Positions 37,113-46,344 of a stretch of 64,000 bases of DNA are shown one piece after another. The DNA comes from Blautia parvula (GTDB lineage: Bacteria; Bacillota; Clostridia; Lachnospirales; Lachnospiraceae): assembly GCF_020215665.1 (NCBI RefSeq), contig NZ_CP084061.1, forward strand, positions 3,828,501 through 3,892,500, written 5' to 3'. The position numbers and the translations under genes are program-made. Under the pieces are notes generated by a model that had not been told where the DNA came from, searched no databases, and saw only the letters and a program-made list of their open reading frames with translations. Each line of letters begins with the position of its first letter. The stretch's first letter is position 1.

Positions 37113-37970
37113 CTATCCGAGATATTTATGCAATGTAGGTTCCAATGCGTTTATCGTCGTGTCTGTATCCTCATTAAAAATCATGTGACGATTAAGTTCT
37201 AAAGTAAGCAATTCCTTTTGCGGCGCATGAATTAAATCAAATACTTTGCTGGTATAATCAAAGCTAAAAAGCGGATCACCTTTGGCAGTAATTAAAATAA
37301 CAGGACATTGTATAGACCCATTCTCCAGACACGATAAGTCAGCATTGAATAAACTGGCGACAAATCTTAAAGGATAATAGGGTAAAAGCATAGGGTCATT
37401 TAAGCAATCGTGTTTTGCCTGTTCACTATAAAATACTTTGTTATAGTCTAAATAAGCATCTCCCGGTACCTTATAGTTAGGGAACAACTTTCCGCCCACG
37501 CGAAAGCCCCATTGTATCAGCCCCATAAAACGGTGTGTCCATACGGGATATTTTGTTAGGCTCATAGTTTCTTTTAATGTAGTCAGCATGATATTATGTG
37601 GAAAAACAGCTTTTAACCTTGTGTCCCTACCCGCCGCCATTGCAGCTAAAATCCCTCCTTGACTGGAACCCATGACAGCTATGTTTTTACCGAAATTTTC
37701 TATTCCGTAAGTCGTTGCGTCATATACATTATGCAACATATCTTCCATTATATAATTTTTCTTGATTTTAGGGCTTTTTCCGTGTGAAAGATAGTGAACG
37801 CCTATTATATTAAATCCTCTTTCACTCAATCCGCATAGAAAATTCTCATACATGAGAGGGTGTGACATAGTACCCGGCAAAAAAACAATAGTAGGACTGC
37901 TTCTTTCTGTATACCAGATAGAAAGTGTTATCGGAACATTATTTGAAGAAATTCCAACTTCTTCATACAT
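37113..37970 (-). CDS. alpha/beta hydrolase
   Basis: 285 aa, GGAGG upstream. Oxyanion and nucleophile elements: FLPGTMSHP near residue 36 and GSSQGG (Ser nucleophile) near 107; acid in TAKGDPLFSF and His in LNRHMIF complete the triad. No signal peptide. Likely esterase or lipase-type enzyme acting on the compound handled by the exporter; substrate unknown. Confidence 0.82.
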   Translation of the reverse strand: MYEEVGISSNNVPITLSIWYTERSSPTIVFLPGTMSHPLMYENFLCGLSERGFNIIGVHYLSHGKSPKIKKNYIMEDMLHNVYDATTYGIENFGKNIAVMGSSQGGILAAMAAGRDTRLKAVFPHNIMLTTLKETMSLTKYPVWTHRFMGLIQWGFRVGGKLFPNYKVPGDAYLDYNKVFYSEQAKHDCLNDPMLLPYYPLRFVASLFNADLSCLENGSIQCPVILITAKGDPLFSFDYTSKVFDLIHAPQKELLTLELNRHMIFNEDTDTTINALEPTLHKYLG

Positions 37971-37986
37971 ACCTTATACCTCCTAT

Positions 37987-38011
37987 ATGACTAAATTGAT
38001 TTTATAGTCAT
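37987..38011. promoter_or_regulatory. TetR-type operator 1
   Basis: Best palindrome of the three: ATGACTA, 11-bp centre, TAGTCAT. It lies 16 nt upstream of the hydrolase start codon. Confidence 0.75.
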
Positions 38012-38180
38012 ATTATAGCTTGTTGCAAGCGGAAAGTCAATAGCTATAAATATATGATTTATGTATAAAAATGAAAAAACGAAAAAGTGTATCCGGAAAT
38101 CATTCTGACATTTTTAGCAAAACCCTTGATATTATTCCGCAAACCGAATATAATATATAAAGTTAAGGGGGCGATAAATT

Positions 38181-38387
38181 ATGAAATTTATTTCAACAAC
38201 GGAAGCCGGCAAAAAGTGGGGACTTTCTTCTCGCCGTGTAGGTATCCTCTGCAGCGAGGGTCGTATCCCCGGAACTCAGAAGACCGGTAACACATGGCTT
38301 ATTCCTGAAGATGCAGAAAAGCCAGCCGATGCACGCATTAAAAGCGGTAAATATATAAAGAAATGCGAGGAACAAAGCAATGCCTGA
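38181..38387 (+). CDS. small helix-turn-helix protein
   Basis: 68 aa, GGGGGCG upstream. MKFISTTEAGKKWGLSSRRV begins an excisionase/MerR-like winged helix (DNA-binding protein family with STTEAG motif). It overlaps the AlbA_2 gene by 8 nt. Regulation of that gene or of an element function is likely. Confidence 0.7.
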   Translation: MKFISTTEAGKKWGLSSRRVGILCSEGRIPGTQKTGNTWLIPEDAEKPADARIKSGKYIKKCEEQSNA

Positions 38388-39741
38388 GATGCAGATTATA
38401 GAATGGAAAGAAATTTGGAAAGATGACTATCTGGCATGGATCTGTGGTTTTGCGAATGCACAGGGCGGCACGCTTTACATCGGCAAAAACGATAATGGCG
38501 AAACCGTAGGCCTGTCTAATTCCCATAAGCTGCTTGAGGATCTTCCGAATAAAATCCGTGATGCTATGGGTATTATTGTGCCTGTCAACCTTCATACAGA
38601 TGGCGAAACCGAGTATATTGAAATTTCTGTACAGCCCTATCCTATTGCTATCTCATACAAAGGCGTTTATTATTACCGCAGTGGCAGTACGAATCAGAAA
38701 TTAACCGGATTGGAACTGGAGAGCTTTTTGCTCCGTAAACAGGGCGCAACCTGGGACAACCTTCCTTTGCCGTCCTTCACAATCTCTGATATTGATAATG
38801 GTGTTGTTAAGCGTTTTATAAAGTGGGCGGCCAAAAAGGGACGTATTGATGAGAGCGCTTTAGATGAGCAAAAAGAGACGCTGATGAAAAAGCTGCACTT
38901 AATGAATAATGACTACTTAACAAATGCTGCCATGCTCCTTTTTGCAAACGATCCCGAAGAGTGGCAGCTTGGTGCTTTTACAAAAATCGGTTATTTTGAA
39001 AGTGATTCTGAACTTCGGTATCAGGATGAAATACATGGTTCACTGCTTGACCAGATTGATCGGATTATCGAAACTATCCATCTGAAGTATATGAAAGCAA
39101 AGATCACATACGAAGGAATGCAGCGGATCGAGCGTTATTTCGTCCCAGATGCGGCACTGCGCGAGGCTCTCTTGAATGCCCTGTGCCATAAGGACTATGC
39201 CCGTGGCATACCGATTCAGGTAAGTGTATATAATGACAGATTATATATTGCAAACTGCGGCCGACTGCCTGAAAACTGGTCTGCAGAGAAGCTCATGGAA
39301 AAGCACTCGTCTGAGCCCTTTAACCCTAATATTGCCCATGTATATTATCTTGCCGGTTTTATTGAAAGCTGGGGGCGCGGCATAGAAAAGATCTGTGATG
39401 CCTGCCGTGAAGATGGTGTACCATTGCCGGAATACGATATTACCGGAAATTCGGTTATGATCAAATTTATTGCACCAAAAGATCGGATTGTATATGGACC
39501 AGGGGAAACTGCAAATGGAACTGTAAATGGAACTGTAAACGGAACTGTAAATTTAAGTGACAAAGAAAAAGAGATTCTTGCTCTTCTTTCTGAGGATCCT
39601 GCTTACACCTATCAAAATCTTGCTGATAAATTGAATATCGGAAGGAAAGCTGTATTTGGGAGAATCAAAAACTTAAAGGAAAAAGGTATTATTGAAAGAA
39701 TCGGCTCAGATAAAAATGGTTATTGGCAAATAAACGAATAA
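38380..39741 (+). CDS. AlbA_2/Schlafen-type ATP-binding regulator
   Basis: 453 aa. N-terminal AlbA_2 domain (FANAQGGTLYIGKNDNGETVGL, given in part as NAQGGTLYIG), a middle region, an ATPase-like part (ALREALLNALCHKDYA), then NGTVNGTVNGTVN and a C-terminal winged helix (TYQNLADKLNIGRKAVFGR). Such proteins are frequent in Clostridia and may act as transcription regulators; some are linked to defence. The 12-bp repeated DNA in the linker could vary in number. Confidence 0.8.
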   Translation: MPEMQIIEWKEIWKDDYLAWICGFANAQGGTLYIGKNDNGETVGLSNSHKLLEDLPNKIRDAMGIIVPVNLHTDGETEYIEISVQPYPIAISYKGVYYYRSGSTNQKLTGLELESFLLRKQGATWDNLPLPSFTISDIDNGVVKRFIKWAAKKGRIDESALDEQKETLMKKLHLMNNDYLTNAAMLLFANDPEEWQLGAFTKIGYFESDSELRYQDEIHGSLLDQIDRIIETIHLKYMKAKITYEGMQRIERYFVPDAALREALLNALCHKDYARGIPIQVSVYNDRLYIANCGRLPENWSAEKLMEKHSSEPFNPNIAHVYYLAGFIESWGRGIEKICDACREDGVPLPEYDITGNSVMIKFIAPKDRIVYGPGETANGTVNGTVNGTVNLSDKEKEILALLSEDPAYTYQNLADKLNIGRKAVFGRIKNLKEKGIIERIGSDKNGYWQINE

Positions 39742-39754
39742 AGGTGGTGAACAG

Positions 39755-40357
39755 ATGCCAAGACAATTCAAACAGGCACGGCTGATCAACAAATTAAAGA
39801 TGACAGAGGCTGCCGAAAAACTCGGCATCTCTCAGCCAACCCTAAGCGCATGGGAGGGAGAACGCAAGTCTCCTTCCATTGACGGACTTGAGAAAATGTC
39901 TGTTCTCTATGGTGTAACAACGGATTTTCTCCTCGGACGGTCAGAGCAGGGGATCTCGGTCCAATCTGTACCAATTGCTCCGGAAACCCTTCCAATCTTT
40001 CACGGAAAACCAGTCTGGTCTGCGGAGTATGGATGGATGCTGGTTGATGCCGGCAATCATACTCTATTGCTCCCAAATGGACAGACCGTTCCGTTTGCTG
40101 ACGCCAAAAGGCTGTTTACGCTGCCCCAGTTATTTTCCGAACCGAGCCTGCCATCCGGAAAACCGCTAATCTTATCTGAGATCCAGCAGTTTACCCGGAT
40201 ATGGCTGGAGCCAATCTCTCCAGACTCAGATTTGCGGACTGAATTGCGGGGCTGGTATCAGGTCAAAAAGCATTTTGTCCAAAATGAGTATGGGAATCGG
40301 TTTTATTTGGATACCTATAGAGCAAAATGGCTTGCCTTTCATCCTGAACAGCAATGA
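39755..40357 (+). CDS. XRE-family regulator with C-terminal domain
   Basis: 200 aa. Residues about 5-60 are an XRE HTH (EAAEKLGISQPTLSAWEGER, then GVTTDFLLGRSEQG). The remaining 130 residues form an unassigned domain with WSAEYGWMLVDAG. Likely cytoplasmic; starts 13 nt after the AlbA_2 gene, so same operon. Confidence 0.78.
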   Translation: MPRQFKQARLINKLKMTEAAEKLGISQPTLSAWEGERKSPSIDGLEKMSVLYGVTTDFLLGRSEQGISVQSVPIAPETLPIFHGKPVWSAEYGWMLVDAGNHTLLLPNGQTVPFADAKRLFTLPQLFSEPSLPSGKPLILSEIQQFTRIWLEPISPDSDLRTELRGWYQVKKHFVQNEYGNRFYLDTYRAKWLAFHPEQQ

Positions 40358-40363
40358 AGAAAG

Positions 40364-40402
40364 CACCGATACCCGATATAATATCAGGCATCGGTGCATT
40401 TG
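40364..40402 (+). terminator. intrinsic terminator
   Basis: GCACCGATACCCGATAT and ATATCAGGCATCGGTGC form a long stem, followed by ATTTGTTG. Bidirectional character possible. Confidence 0.7.
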
Positions 40403-40665
40403 TTGTTTACGCTTTTGAACAGGCCGCCAAACAATATTCAGTTGTAAGACTTGCGTTCAACCAAGGACAACAGTGTAAGGAGAATTCTTTCCCTCTATAA
40501 GGATACTGCACCTCCTCCCCTTCAATTTACCTGACTAAGCAGTGGACTTCTTCCATTTGCTATGATTGAGTAAATTGTACCAGGGAGGATTCTGCTTTCT
40601 TTCCCGATGTATCCTGCTATTGTCCTAATTTTTGTGAATTTTTAAAGGCGTAAACAGTAAAGATT
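40403..40665. other. intergenic region without supported gene
   Basis: 263 bp between the terminator and the histidine kinase stop. No open frame with ribosome site on either strand; nothing distinctive seen. Confidence 0.5.
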
Positions 40666-42033
40666 TTATAGTTTCATAGGCAGGTGAATACTGACAATCA
40701 ATCCATGTGGGATCGCACCAGAAAATAAAACATCCCCATGATGTGCTTTCACAATCTGCCGCACAATTTTAAGACCCAAACCATGTTCTGCTTCATCTGT
40801 CTGTTTTTGTGTACTGGAAATATCCTCGTCACTGTTCAATGCGTTTAATTGCAGTTCACTCACTCCATGCCCATTATCCATAACGGAAAAAGTACAGCTT
40901 GCATCATTACTGCCAACAGAAATCTGTATTTTACACCCATTGGGATTATGGACAATACAATTTCTTATCAAATTATTCAGCATCCGATTAAGCAAAACCT
41001 GGTCCCCGAGAATCGAGATGTTTTTACCGGGATTATCTTCTGATAATTCCAACTCGTAAGGTTCTGATAGGCCATCATTCAATACTTCACTGACAACCTG
41101 ACGTGCTAACTCTATCGGGTCAAGGCTTTGTTTTTGCATAGGCTGCATAGAATATTCTAATTTAGTTGACAAATTCAAATCAGCCACTAAATCTTTTAGC
41201 CGTTCACTGTGTCTCCGGATTATCCCAGCCTGGTTTCGGACAGCTTCCGGCAAAGAAGAAGTGTCTTCTATTTCGCTTGCATATCCCAAAATCACAGAAA
41301 GCGGTGTGCGTATATCATGGGAAATTCCCCTGATCCAGTCTGCACGGGTATTATCCTTTTTCAGCAAATAGTCACCGGCCTTATTCAAACCAGCATTGAT
41401 TTCTGCTAACTCGCCGGTTTCTTCCAGATGGACAGGCTTTCCAACTGATAGATGCCGAATGCCTCTCAAAATCGGCGCCATAGCTTTTTCTACCCGGCGG
41501 GCATTGCGGATAAACAAATATATCATCAAAAAAATATTGATACAGAATACCGCCGTTAATCCGAATAGCATAGGCCAAATATATTGCGCCTTGAAAGAAA
41601 AATAGTAATTCACAACGCTTTCTGGAGGCAAGCCGATCACCAAAAGCCCATCCTGTCGTTTTGCAATATTGGTCGGATAATCATCAAGATACCAGCGACT
41701 AAACATGGCAATATCCATTGAGGAATAATGGCGTGGTAATTCTTCCGGCAGATTTTCTTCCCAAACGACAGTGCCATCATCATCTAGGATCATAGCCCAC
41801 GCTTCAAAATTATTCAGCATTTCTTTCGCTTGTGTATCTGCACTGAATTCCCCATCTGTTGCCATGATATGATTTGAAAAATCCTCGATTGGAAATTTGG
41901 ATGTTGCCACATTACCTAAATAAGCTATTACAAAATAGGAAGCTACTAACAGTGCATTGACAGCCAGAAAAAGAACTATAATCCTAACTGTGGAAAATAT
42001 ATAACGGCGAAAAAATCGTTCTGATGTGTTCAC
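40666..42033 (-). CDS. sensor histidine kinase
   Basis: 455 aa. Two membrane segments (about 15-37 and 160-185) bracket a 120-residue outer sensor domain; HAMP-like linker; DHp with GISHDIRTPLSVILGYAS (phosphate-accepting His); ATPase with NLIRNCIVHNP, DNGHGVSE and EAEHGLGLKIV. Partner of the response regulator (overlap 4 nt). Resembles VanS/CprK-like sensors of peptide antibiotics. Confidence 0.93.
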   Translation of the reverse strand: MNTSERFFRRYIFSTVRIIVLFLAVNALLVASYFVIAYLGNVATSKFPIEDFSNHIMATDGEFSADTQAKEMLNNFEAWAMILDDDGTVVWEENLPEELPRHYSSMDIAMFSRWYLDDYPTNIAKRQDGLLVIGLPPESVVNYYFSFKAQYIWPMLFGLTAVFCINIFLMIYLFIRNARRVEKAMAPILRGIRHLSVGKPVHLEETGELAEINAGLNKAGDYLLKKDNTRADWIRGISHDIRTPLSVILGYASEIEDTSSLPEAVRNQAGIIRRHSERLKDLVADLNLSTKLEYSMQPMQKQSLDPIELARQVVSEVLNDGLSEPYELELSEDNPGKNISILGDQVLLNRMLNNLIRNCIVHNPNGCKIQISVGSNDASCTFSVMDNGHGVSELQLNALNSDEDISSTQKQTDEAEHGLGLKIVRQIVKAHHGDVLFSGAIPHGLIVSIHLPMKL

Positions 42034-42725
42034 GTCTGCGCCCCCTTAATATTCAGGCGGTACCCGATCCCCTTGATCGTCACAAGGGCAATCGGCTTTG
42101 AGGGATTTTCTTCAATCTTTTCCCTCAAATGCCGGATATGGGTTGCTAACGTACTCTCATATCCCTGCCAGAAGTCGCCGCAAATCGCCTGGCACAGTGC
42201 GCCGGTAGTGACGATTCGGCCTGCGTTTTCATACAGCTTTTCAAAAAGTTGGAACTCTTTGGCCGTCAGTGAGATGCTTTCCCCATTTCGTTGAACCATT
42301 GCTTTTTCCAAATCAACGGTTGCTGTATCAAAGAACACTTTGCGATCCTTCCCAGGATAGGCCCGCTTCAATATGGCCTGCACCCGGAATAATAATTCCT
42401 TCGGCAGAAATGGTTTCAACAGGTAATCGTCCGCTCCATTTTCAAAACCCGCAAATTTGTCCTCCGCTTCACCGCGAGCTGTCAGCATGAGAACCGGGAT
42501 TTTGCTTATCTTTCGCAATTCTTTTAGTGTGGCAAATCCATCCATGCCTGGCATCATAACATCAAGGATCACCATATCCGGCTGCTTCTCTTTACATACT
42601 TTCAGAGCAGCTTCACCAGAGGATACCGTCAACACTTGCGTAAAGCCGGCTCTCATAAAAATGGATCTCACCATTTCCAACAGCTCAGTTTCATCGTCTA
42701 CCACAAGAATCATTCTATCGTTCAT
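42030..42725 (-). CDS. OmpR/PhoB-family response regulator
   Basis: 231 aa. Receiver domain with DDE near 9, phospho-Asp in MVILDVMMPGMDG and Lys in FLPKELL region; winged-helix domain ending THIRHLREKIEENP. Likely activates the ABC operon via the four 11-bp repeats upstream at 42795-42838, on the opposite side of the divergent intergenic region. Confidence 0.93.
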   Translation of the reverse strand: MNDRMILVVDDETELLEMVRSIFMRAGFTQVLTVSSGEAALKVCKEKQPDMVILDVMMPGMDGFATLKELRKISKIPVLMLTARGEAEDKFAGFENGADDYLLKPFLPKELLFRVQAILKRAYPGKDRKVFFDTATVDLEKAMVQRNGESISLTAKEFQLFEKLYENAGRIVTTGALCQAICGDFWQGYESTLATHIRHLREKIEENPSKPIALVTIKGIGYRLNIKGAQT

Positions 42726-42794
42726 AAGTCACCACCTTTTTTCTGTTTATATTATACCGCTAGATGGACAGATTGACTATTCTGGCCTTGAAAT

Positions 42795-42838
42795 CTCAAA
42801 GTAAATTCAAAGTTGGCTCAAAGTTATCTCAAAGTTGA
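42795..42838 (+). promoter_or_regulatory. four phased 11-bp direct repeats (regulator sites)
   Basis: CTCAAAGTAAA, TTCAAAGTTGG, CTCAAAGTTAT and CTCAAAGTTGA follow without gaps. The last ends 44 nt before the ABC ATPase start, with TGCTATGCTGATAAC after it as a poor -10 region. Phasing by about one helical turn suits binding of response-regulator dimers. Confidence 0.75.
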
Positions 42839-42881
42839 TGTGCTATGCTGATAACGAAAACAAAAAGGAGGCGCAAGCTAT

Positions 42882-43805
42882 ATGAGTGATTACATTATTG
42901 AAACGCATGATCTGACGAAAAAATACGGAAATCAGAACAGCGTTTCCCATCTGAATATTCATGTAAAAAAAGGTCGTATCTATGGACTTCTGGGACGCAA
43001 TGGTGCAGGCAAGACAACGACCATGCGGATGCTGCTGGGACTGACAGCTCCCACGTCCGGTGAAGTGGAGATTTTCGGTAAGCCAATTCATGGCAATGAA
43101 AAGGAAATCCTGCCCCGAATTGGCTGTCTGATCGAGTCACCGGGTTTTTATCCCAATTTGACAGGAACGGAAAACCTGAAAATTTTTGCCGACCTGCGGG
43201 GATTGAAAAGCCCGCAATACATCAAAAATGCTTTGGAAGTTGTCAACCTGCCTTACCGGGACAAGAAATTATTTTCGCAATATTCTCTCGGTATGAAGCA
43301 GCGTTTAGCTATTGCATTGGCCATCATCCACAATCCCGAACTGTTGATTTTGGATGAACCGATCAACGGCCTTGACCCCATCGGTATTGCAGAGGTGCGC
43401 GATTTTATCCGGGAATTGTGCGATGCCACAGGGAAAACGATCTTGATTTCCAGCCACATCCTTTCGGAAATTTCCCTGTTGGCTGATGATGTTGGAATTA
43501 TCGACCACGGTAATTTGCTGGAGGAAGAAAGCCTAAAAGCGCTGGAGAGTAAAAACGCGAAGTACATCCATTTTTGCGTATCGGATGCACAAAAGGCTGC
43601 ACAGATTATTGCCGCAACGTTTCAGAGCAAAAACATCCAGCTTATGGATGGCAATAATCTGTATCTTTATGATACGGCCCTGCCTGTAGCGAGAATTAAC
43701 CGCACATTTATTGAAGCTGGCATTGATGTTTGGGAAGCCCATCTCTGCGAGGATACTTTGGAGGATTACTTCAAGAGAATTACAGGGGGTGAGGGGATTG
43801 CTTAA
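42882..43805 (+). CDS. ABC transporter ATPase, lantibiotic/bacitracin type
   Basis: 307 aa. Walker A GRNGAGKTTTMRM, signature YSLGMKQRLAI, Walker B LLILDEPINGLD and H-loop ISSHIL. BcrA/LanF-type. Exports or expels a membrane-acting peptide, giving resistance. Strong GGAGG upstream. Confidence 0.93.
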   Translation: MSDYIIETHDLTKKYGNQNSVSHLNIHVKKGRIYGLLGRNGAGKTTTMRMLLGLTAPTSGEVEIFGKPIHGNEKEILPRIGCLIESPGFYPNLTGTENLKIFADLRGLKSPQYIKNALEVVNLPYRDKKLFSQYSLGMKQRLAIALAIIHNPELLILDEPINGLDPIGIAEVRDFIRELCDATGKTILISSHILSEISLLADDVGIIDHGNLLEEESLKALESKNAKYIHFCVSDAQKAAQIIAATFQSKNIQLMDGNNLYLYDTALPVARINRTFIEAGIDVWEAHLCEDTLEDYFKRITGGEGIA

Positions 43806-44583
43806 ACTGATCCAATGCGAAATGCGGAAGTTAAAGCGGAAACACTTTGTATCATTTGTGATTTTCGCCGCACTTCTGTTCCCAATTCCGTTTACGGCTC
43901 TTGTACTGGCTGGAAGCATGGGTAACTTTACCGGCTTTGAAGCAGTTTTTGGCTTGCTGGTTACTATGGGTATGCCCATCATGCTTCCGGCTGTTTTAGG
44001 TATCATTGCGGCCATGCTATTTTTCATGGAACGGGATAACGATACTTTGAAAAACCTACGCATTATCCCTACCTCCCCAGCTAAGATTGCTACCGCAAAA
44101 ATCGCTGTACTTTATATTTTGGGACTGATCTTTGCCTTTGCCACCATGGTTTCGTCAATGGTTGGCGGCCTGATTGCCGGAAGCGAGTTGACAAATATTG
44201 GGGGAAACTTTGGGATTGCAATTATCACAGCATTGCTTTACACAACAAGTATTTTGCCGGTTGTCATTGCGATTGTCGGATTTAACCGCTCCTATATCTT
44301 TTCGGTTATTCTAACCTTTTTTTATACAATGTTCGACTTTATGCTTGCGTATGGAGGACTATTTGCCACAACAGACCCAATGATGAAGATGATCACAAAC
44401 ATCATGCCAGCACCTATTATTTACCGTTGGCAGGCGGTGCGGTTTGTTGATCCCGGAACCCCGGCTTATTCTGTAATGGAGCCGTATTTTTTACCTCTGT
44501 GGCTTGTTGCATTAACCGTCGTTATTATTGGGGTGCTGTCTTATCTGGCGATTGTCAGAATTTATAGCAAACGCGAAAGTTGA
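43798..44583 (+). CDS. ABC-2 permease, lantibiotic type
   Basis: 261 aa if started at TTG 43798 (AGGGGGTG upstream); GTG 43789 is a possible alternative and the open frame goes back further. Overlaps the ATPase by 8 nt. Six membrane segments. LanE/LanG-like. Confidence 0.82.
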   Translation: MLKLIQCEMRKLKRKHFVSFVIFAALLFPIPFTALVLAGSMGNFTGFEAVFGLLVTMGMPIMLPAVLGIIAAMLFFMERDNDTLKNLRIIPTSPAKIATAKIAVLYILGLIFAFATMVSSMVGGLIAGSELTNIGGNFGIAIITALLYTTSILPVVIAIVGFNRSYIFSVILTFFYTMFDFMLAYGGLFATTDPMMKMITNIMPAPIIYRWQAVRFVDPGTPAYSVMEPYFLPLWLVALTVVIIGVLSYLAIVRIYSKRES

Positions 44584-44594
44584 GGTGAGAAAAA

Positions 44595-45389
44595 ATGGTA
44601 AGTATTATAAAAACAGAATTTAGCAAAATGAAGCGGTACTCCGTAATCTGGATCGGCGTAGCAACGATGTTTACTGTCGTGCTGCTTGCCCGGTTTATGG
44701 CAACAGCCTCTGACGGGGCGACCCATACGCTCATGAACTTTTCTTCCAGCGTAATTTGGAACAATTTAGTTCTGATATATCCTGCAACAATCGCATTGAT
44801 TGCCGGATATATCATTGACCGGGAGCGTACAGACGACACGCTGAAAAATATTCTCACAATCCCTGTTTCCTTTCGGAAAATGCTGATTGGGAAACTGATT
44901 GCTGTTGGATGTATGGCGGCAGCGCTTTCCGTTATCGAATTCCTGTTCACACTCATTGTTTTCTTTGCCAGCGGATTTCCCGGATTTTCTATCGGCGGTA
45001 TGATACAGGTGCTTTTTCAGATGATCGGTATCAATATGATTTCCTATATTGCGGTCATGCCTGTTATTGCCTTTACTGCTCAAAGAAGCGGCAGCTTTAT
45101 GGCCGGTGTTGGCTTTGCTTTCTTTTATGGTTTTGTGGGAATGATGGCCTCCGGCCACGGCCTGCGTGATCTATATCCTATTACAGCAGGCCTTACCGTA
45201 ATTGGTTATCAGGATGGAAGCAGTGATCCAACAGGAAACATCTTGTTGAGCGTAGCATCTATCCTGTTTATACTGGCCGTGACATTCATTATCGTTTTCA
45301 CAGCGAAAAATCGTGAAGTAACCACCGCAAAGAAAAAGAAGAAAAATTCTGGGAAAACGGTTCAAAAAAGAAATCATAGTGCAAGGTAG
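44595..45389 (+). CDS. ABC-2 permease, lantibiotic type
   Basis: 264 aa, GAGG upstream, six membrane segments and a Lys-rich tail (TTAKKKKKNSGK). Second permease of the three-gene transporter; 11 nt after the first. Confidence 0.88.
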   Translation: MVSIIKTEFSKMKRYSVIWIGVATMFTVVLLARFMATASDGATHTLMNFSSSVIWNNLVLIYPATIALIAGYIIDRERTDDTLKNILTIPVSFRKMLIGKLIAVGCMAAALSVIEFLFTLIVFFASGFPGFSIGGMIQVLFQMIGINMISYIAVMPVIAFTAQRSGSFMAGVGFAFFYGFVGMMASGHGLRDLYPITAGLTVIGYQDGSSDPTGNILLSVASILFILAVTFIIVFTAKNREVTTAKKKKKNSGKTVQKRNHSAR

Positions 45390-45395
45390 CCAGTT

Positions 45396-45485
45396 ATGAA
45401 AAAAGCGATGATTGTATTGGGTATTATTTTTGCCTCAATTCTGCTCTTTGTTAAAATGGGCAGCAAAGAAAAAGAAATTTCATAG
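45396..45485 (+). CDS. 29-aa membrane peptide
   Basis: ATG 45396, weak ribosome site, MKKAMIVLGIIFASILLFVK forms one membrane segment. Tucked 6 nt after the permease and 12 nt before the YxeA-like gene, so it is likely co-translated. Confidence 0.5.
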   Translation: MKKAMIVLGIIFASILLFVKMGSKEKEIS

Positions 45486-45497
45486 GAGGATTTTCAA

Positions 45498-45839
45498 ATG
45501 AAATCAAAAAAAGTTGTAGTAGGCATTATTGCAGCAATATTAGTTGTCGTCTGCATGGGGGGCGCTTTTCTTGCGACCCAAAATGACGACTACTATACGC
45601 AAATAGATAACAGATGGGTACAGGAAATCGCTCCGCATGGAGCAATGAATTATAAATACACGCTGGCGGCCTACGATAAGAACGGAAATGAAAAGGACGT
45701 TGTGTTTGAAACAAGCCGTATTTTGACCGATGATGCGTTCCTATGTCTGAAAGTCAATTTTATTCGGGGTGTGGTGACCTGGGCGGAAGTAAAATATGAG
45801 GAATTGCCTGCTAAGGTTCAGCAGTATTATAACCAGTAG
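45498..45839 (+). CDS. YxeA-family protein
   Basis: 113 aa, AGGAGG upstream. Membrane segment then DYYTQIDNRWVQEIAPHGAM and Tyr-rich end; DUF1093 (YxeA) family, often next to bacitracin/lantibiotic ABC transporters. Secreted or membrane-tethered; role unclear. Confidence 0.8.
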   Translation: MKSKKVVVGIIAAILVVVCMGGAFLATQNDDYYTQIDNRWVQEIAPHGAMNYKYTLAAYDKNGNEKDVVFETSRILTDDAFLCLKVNFIRGVVTWAEVKYEELPAKVQQYYNQ

Positions 45840-45871
45840 TTCAGAGGCCCTTCCAAACGGAGATAAATCAA

Positions 45872-46078
45872 ATGAAAAAATATTTATCACTTTTTCTGTG
45901 TTTGGTATGCCTTATGCTAATGACGGGTTGCTCCAATACATGCAGAGATTTAGCATATGACACAGACATTGTTATTGAGAATTTAGTGGAAGCAAAAGAC
46001 AATTTTTTTGATAGTCTTGCAGAAGCAACGGACAATATATTCCGTTTACTTGCGAACTTCTTTCATGGCTCTAATTGA
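45872..46078 (+). CDS. small putative lipoprotein
   Basis: 68 aa, GGAG upstream. Signal peptide MKKYLSLFLCLVCLMLMTGC with lipobox LMTGC; Cys20 would be lipidated. Mature part is helical. Last gene of the plus-strand operon. Confidence 0.65.
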   Translation: MKKYLSLFLCLVCLMLMTGCSNTCRDLAYDTDIVIENLVEAKDNFFDSLAEATDNIFRLLANFFHGSN

Positions 46079-46146
46079 TGAGAACCATAAATAGCATCAA
46101 ATACGTATTTGCGGTGACTTTGACAAAATCAAGGTCACCGCATTTT

Positions 46147-46332
46147 CTACTTTTCAAAAATCAAGTCAATCTTTCTGATGCAGCCGTTTGCCCCAACTTC
46201 CGTAGGGACAAAACCGACGTATCGAAAGCCTTTCTCCGCGTAACTGTCTATGATTTCCCTATGCTTTTCAACATAAGAAAACACCACTCCTTTTGCCGAA
46301 TATTCGATATTAACATACTCATATTTTTTCAT
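46147..46332 (-). CDS. DUF4177-like small protein
   Basis: 61 aa, AGGAGAGG upstream. MKKYEYVNIEYS, then SYAEKGFRYVGFVP; short soluble protein of the DUF4177 type. 12 nt after the permease gene, so in the YtrA-like operon. Confidence 0.6.
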   Translation of the reverse strand: MKKYEYVNIEYSAKGVVFSYVEKHREIIDSYAEKGFRYVGFVPTEVGANGCIRKIDLIFEK

Positions 46333-46344
46333 AGCAACCTCTCC

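Noticed and set aside
39500-39552. Possible CRISPR-like repeats
   Set aside because: Only three in-frame 12-bp units without spacers, inside a coding region.
42030-42725. vanR/vanS glycopeptide resistance
   Set aside because: Similar regulators only; no vanHAX-type genes nearby, and the adjacent genes are a lantibiotic-type ABC transporter.
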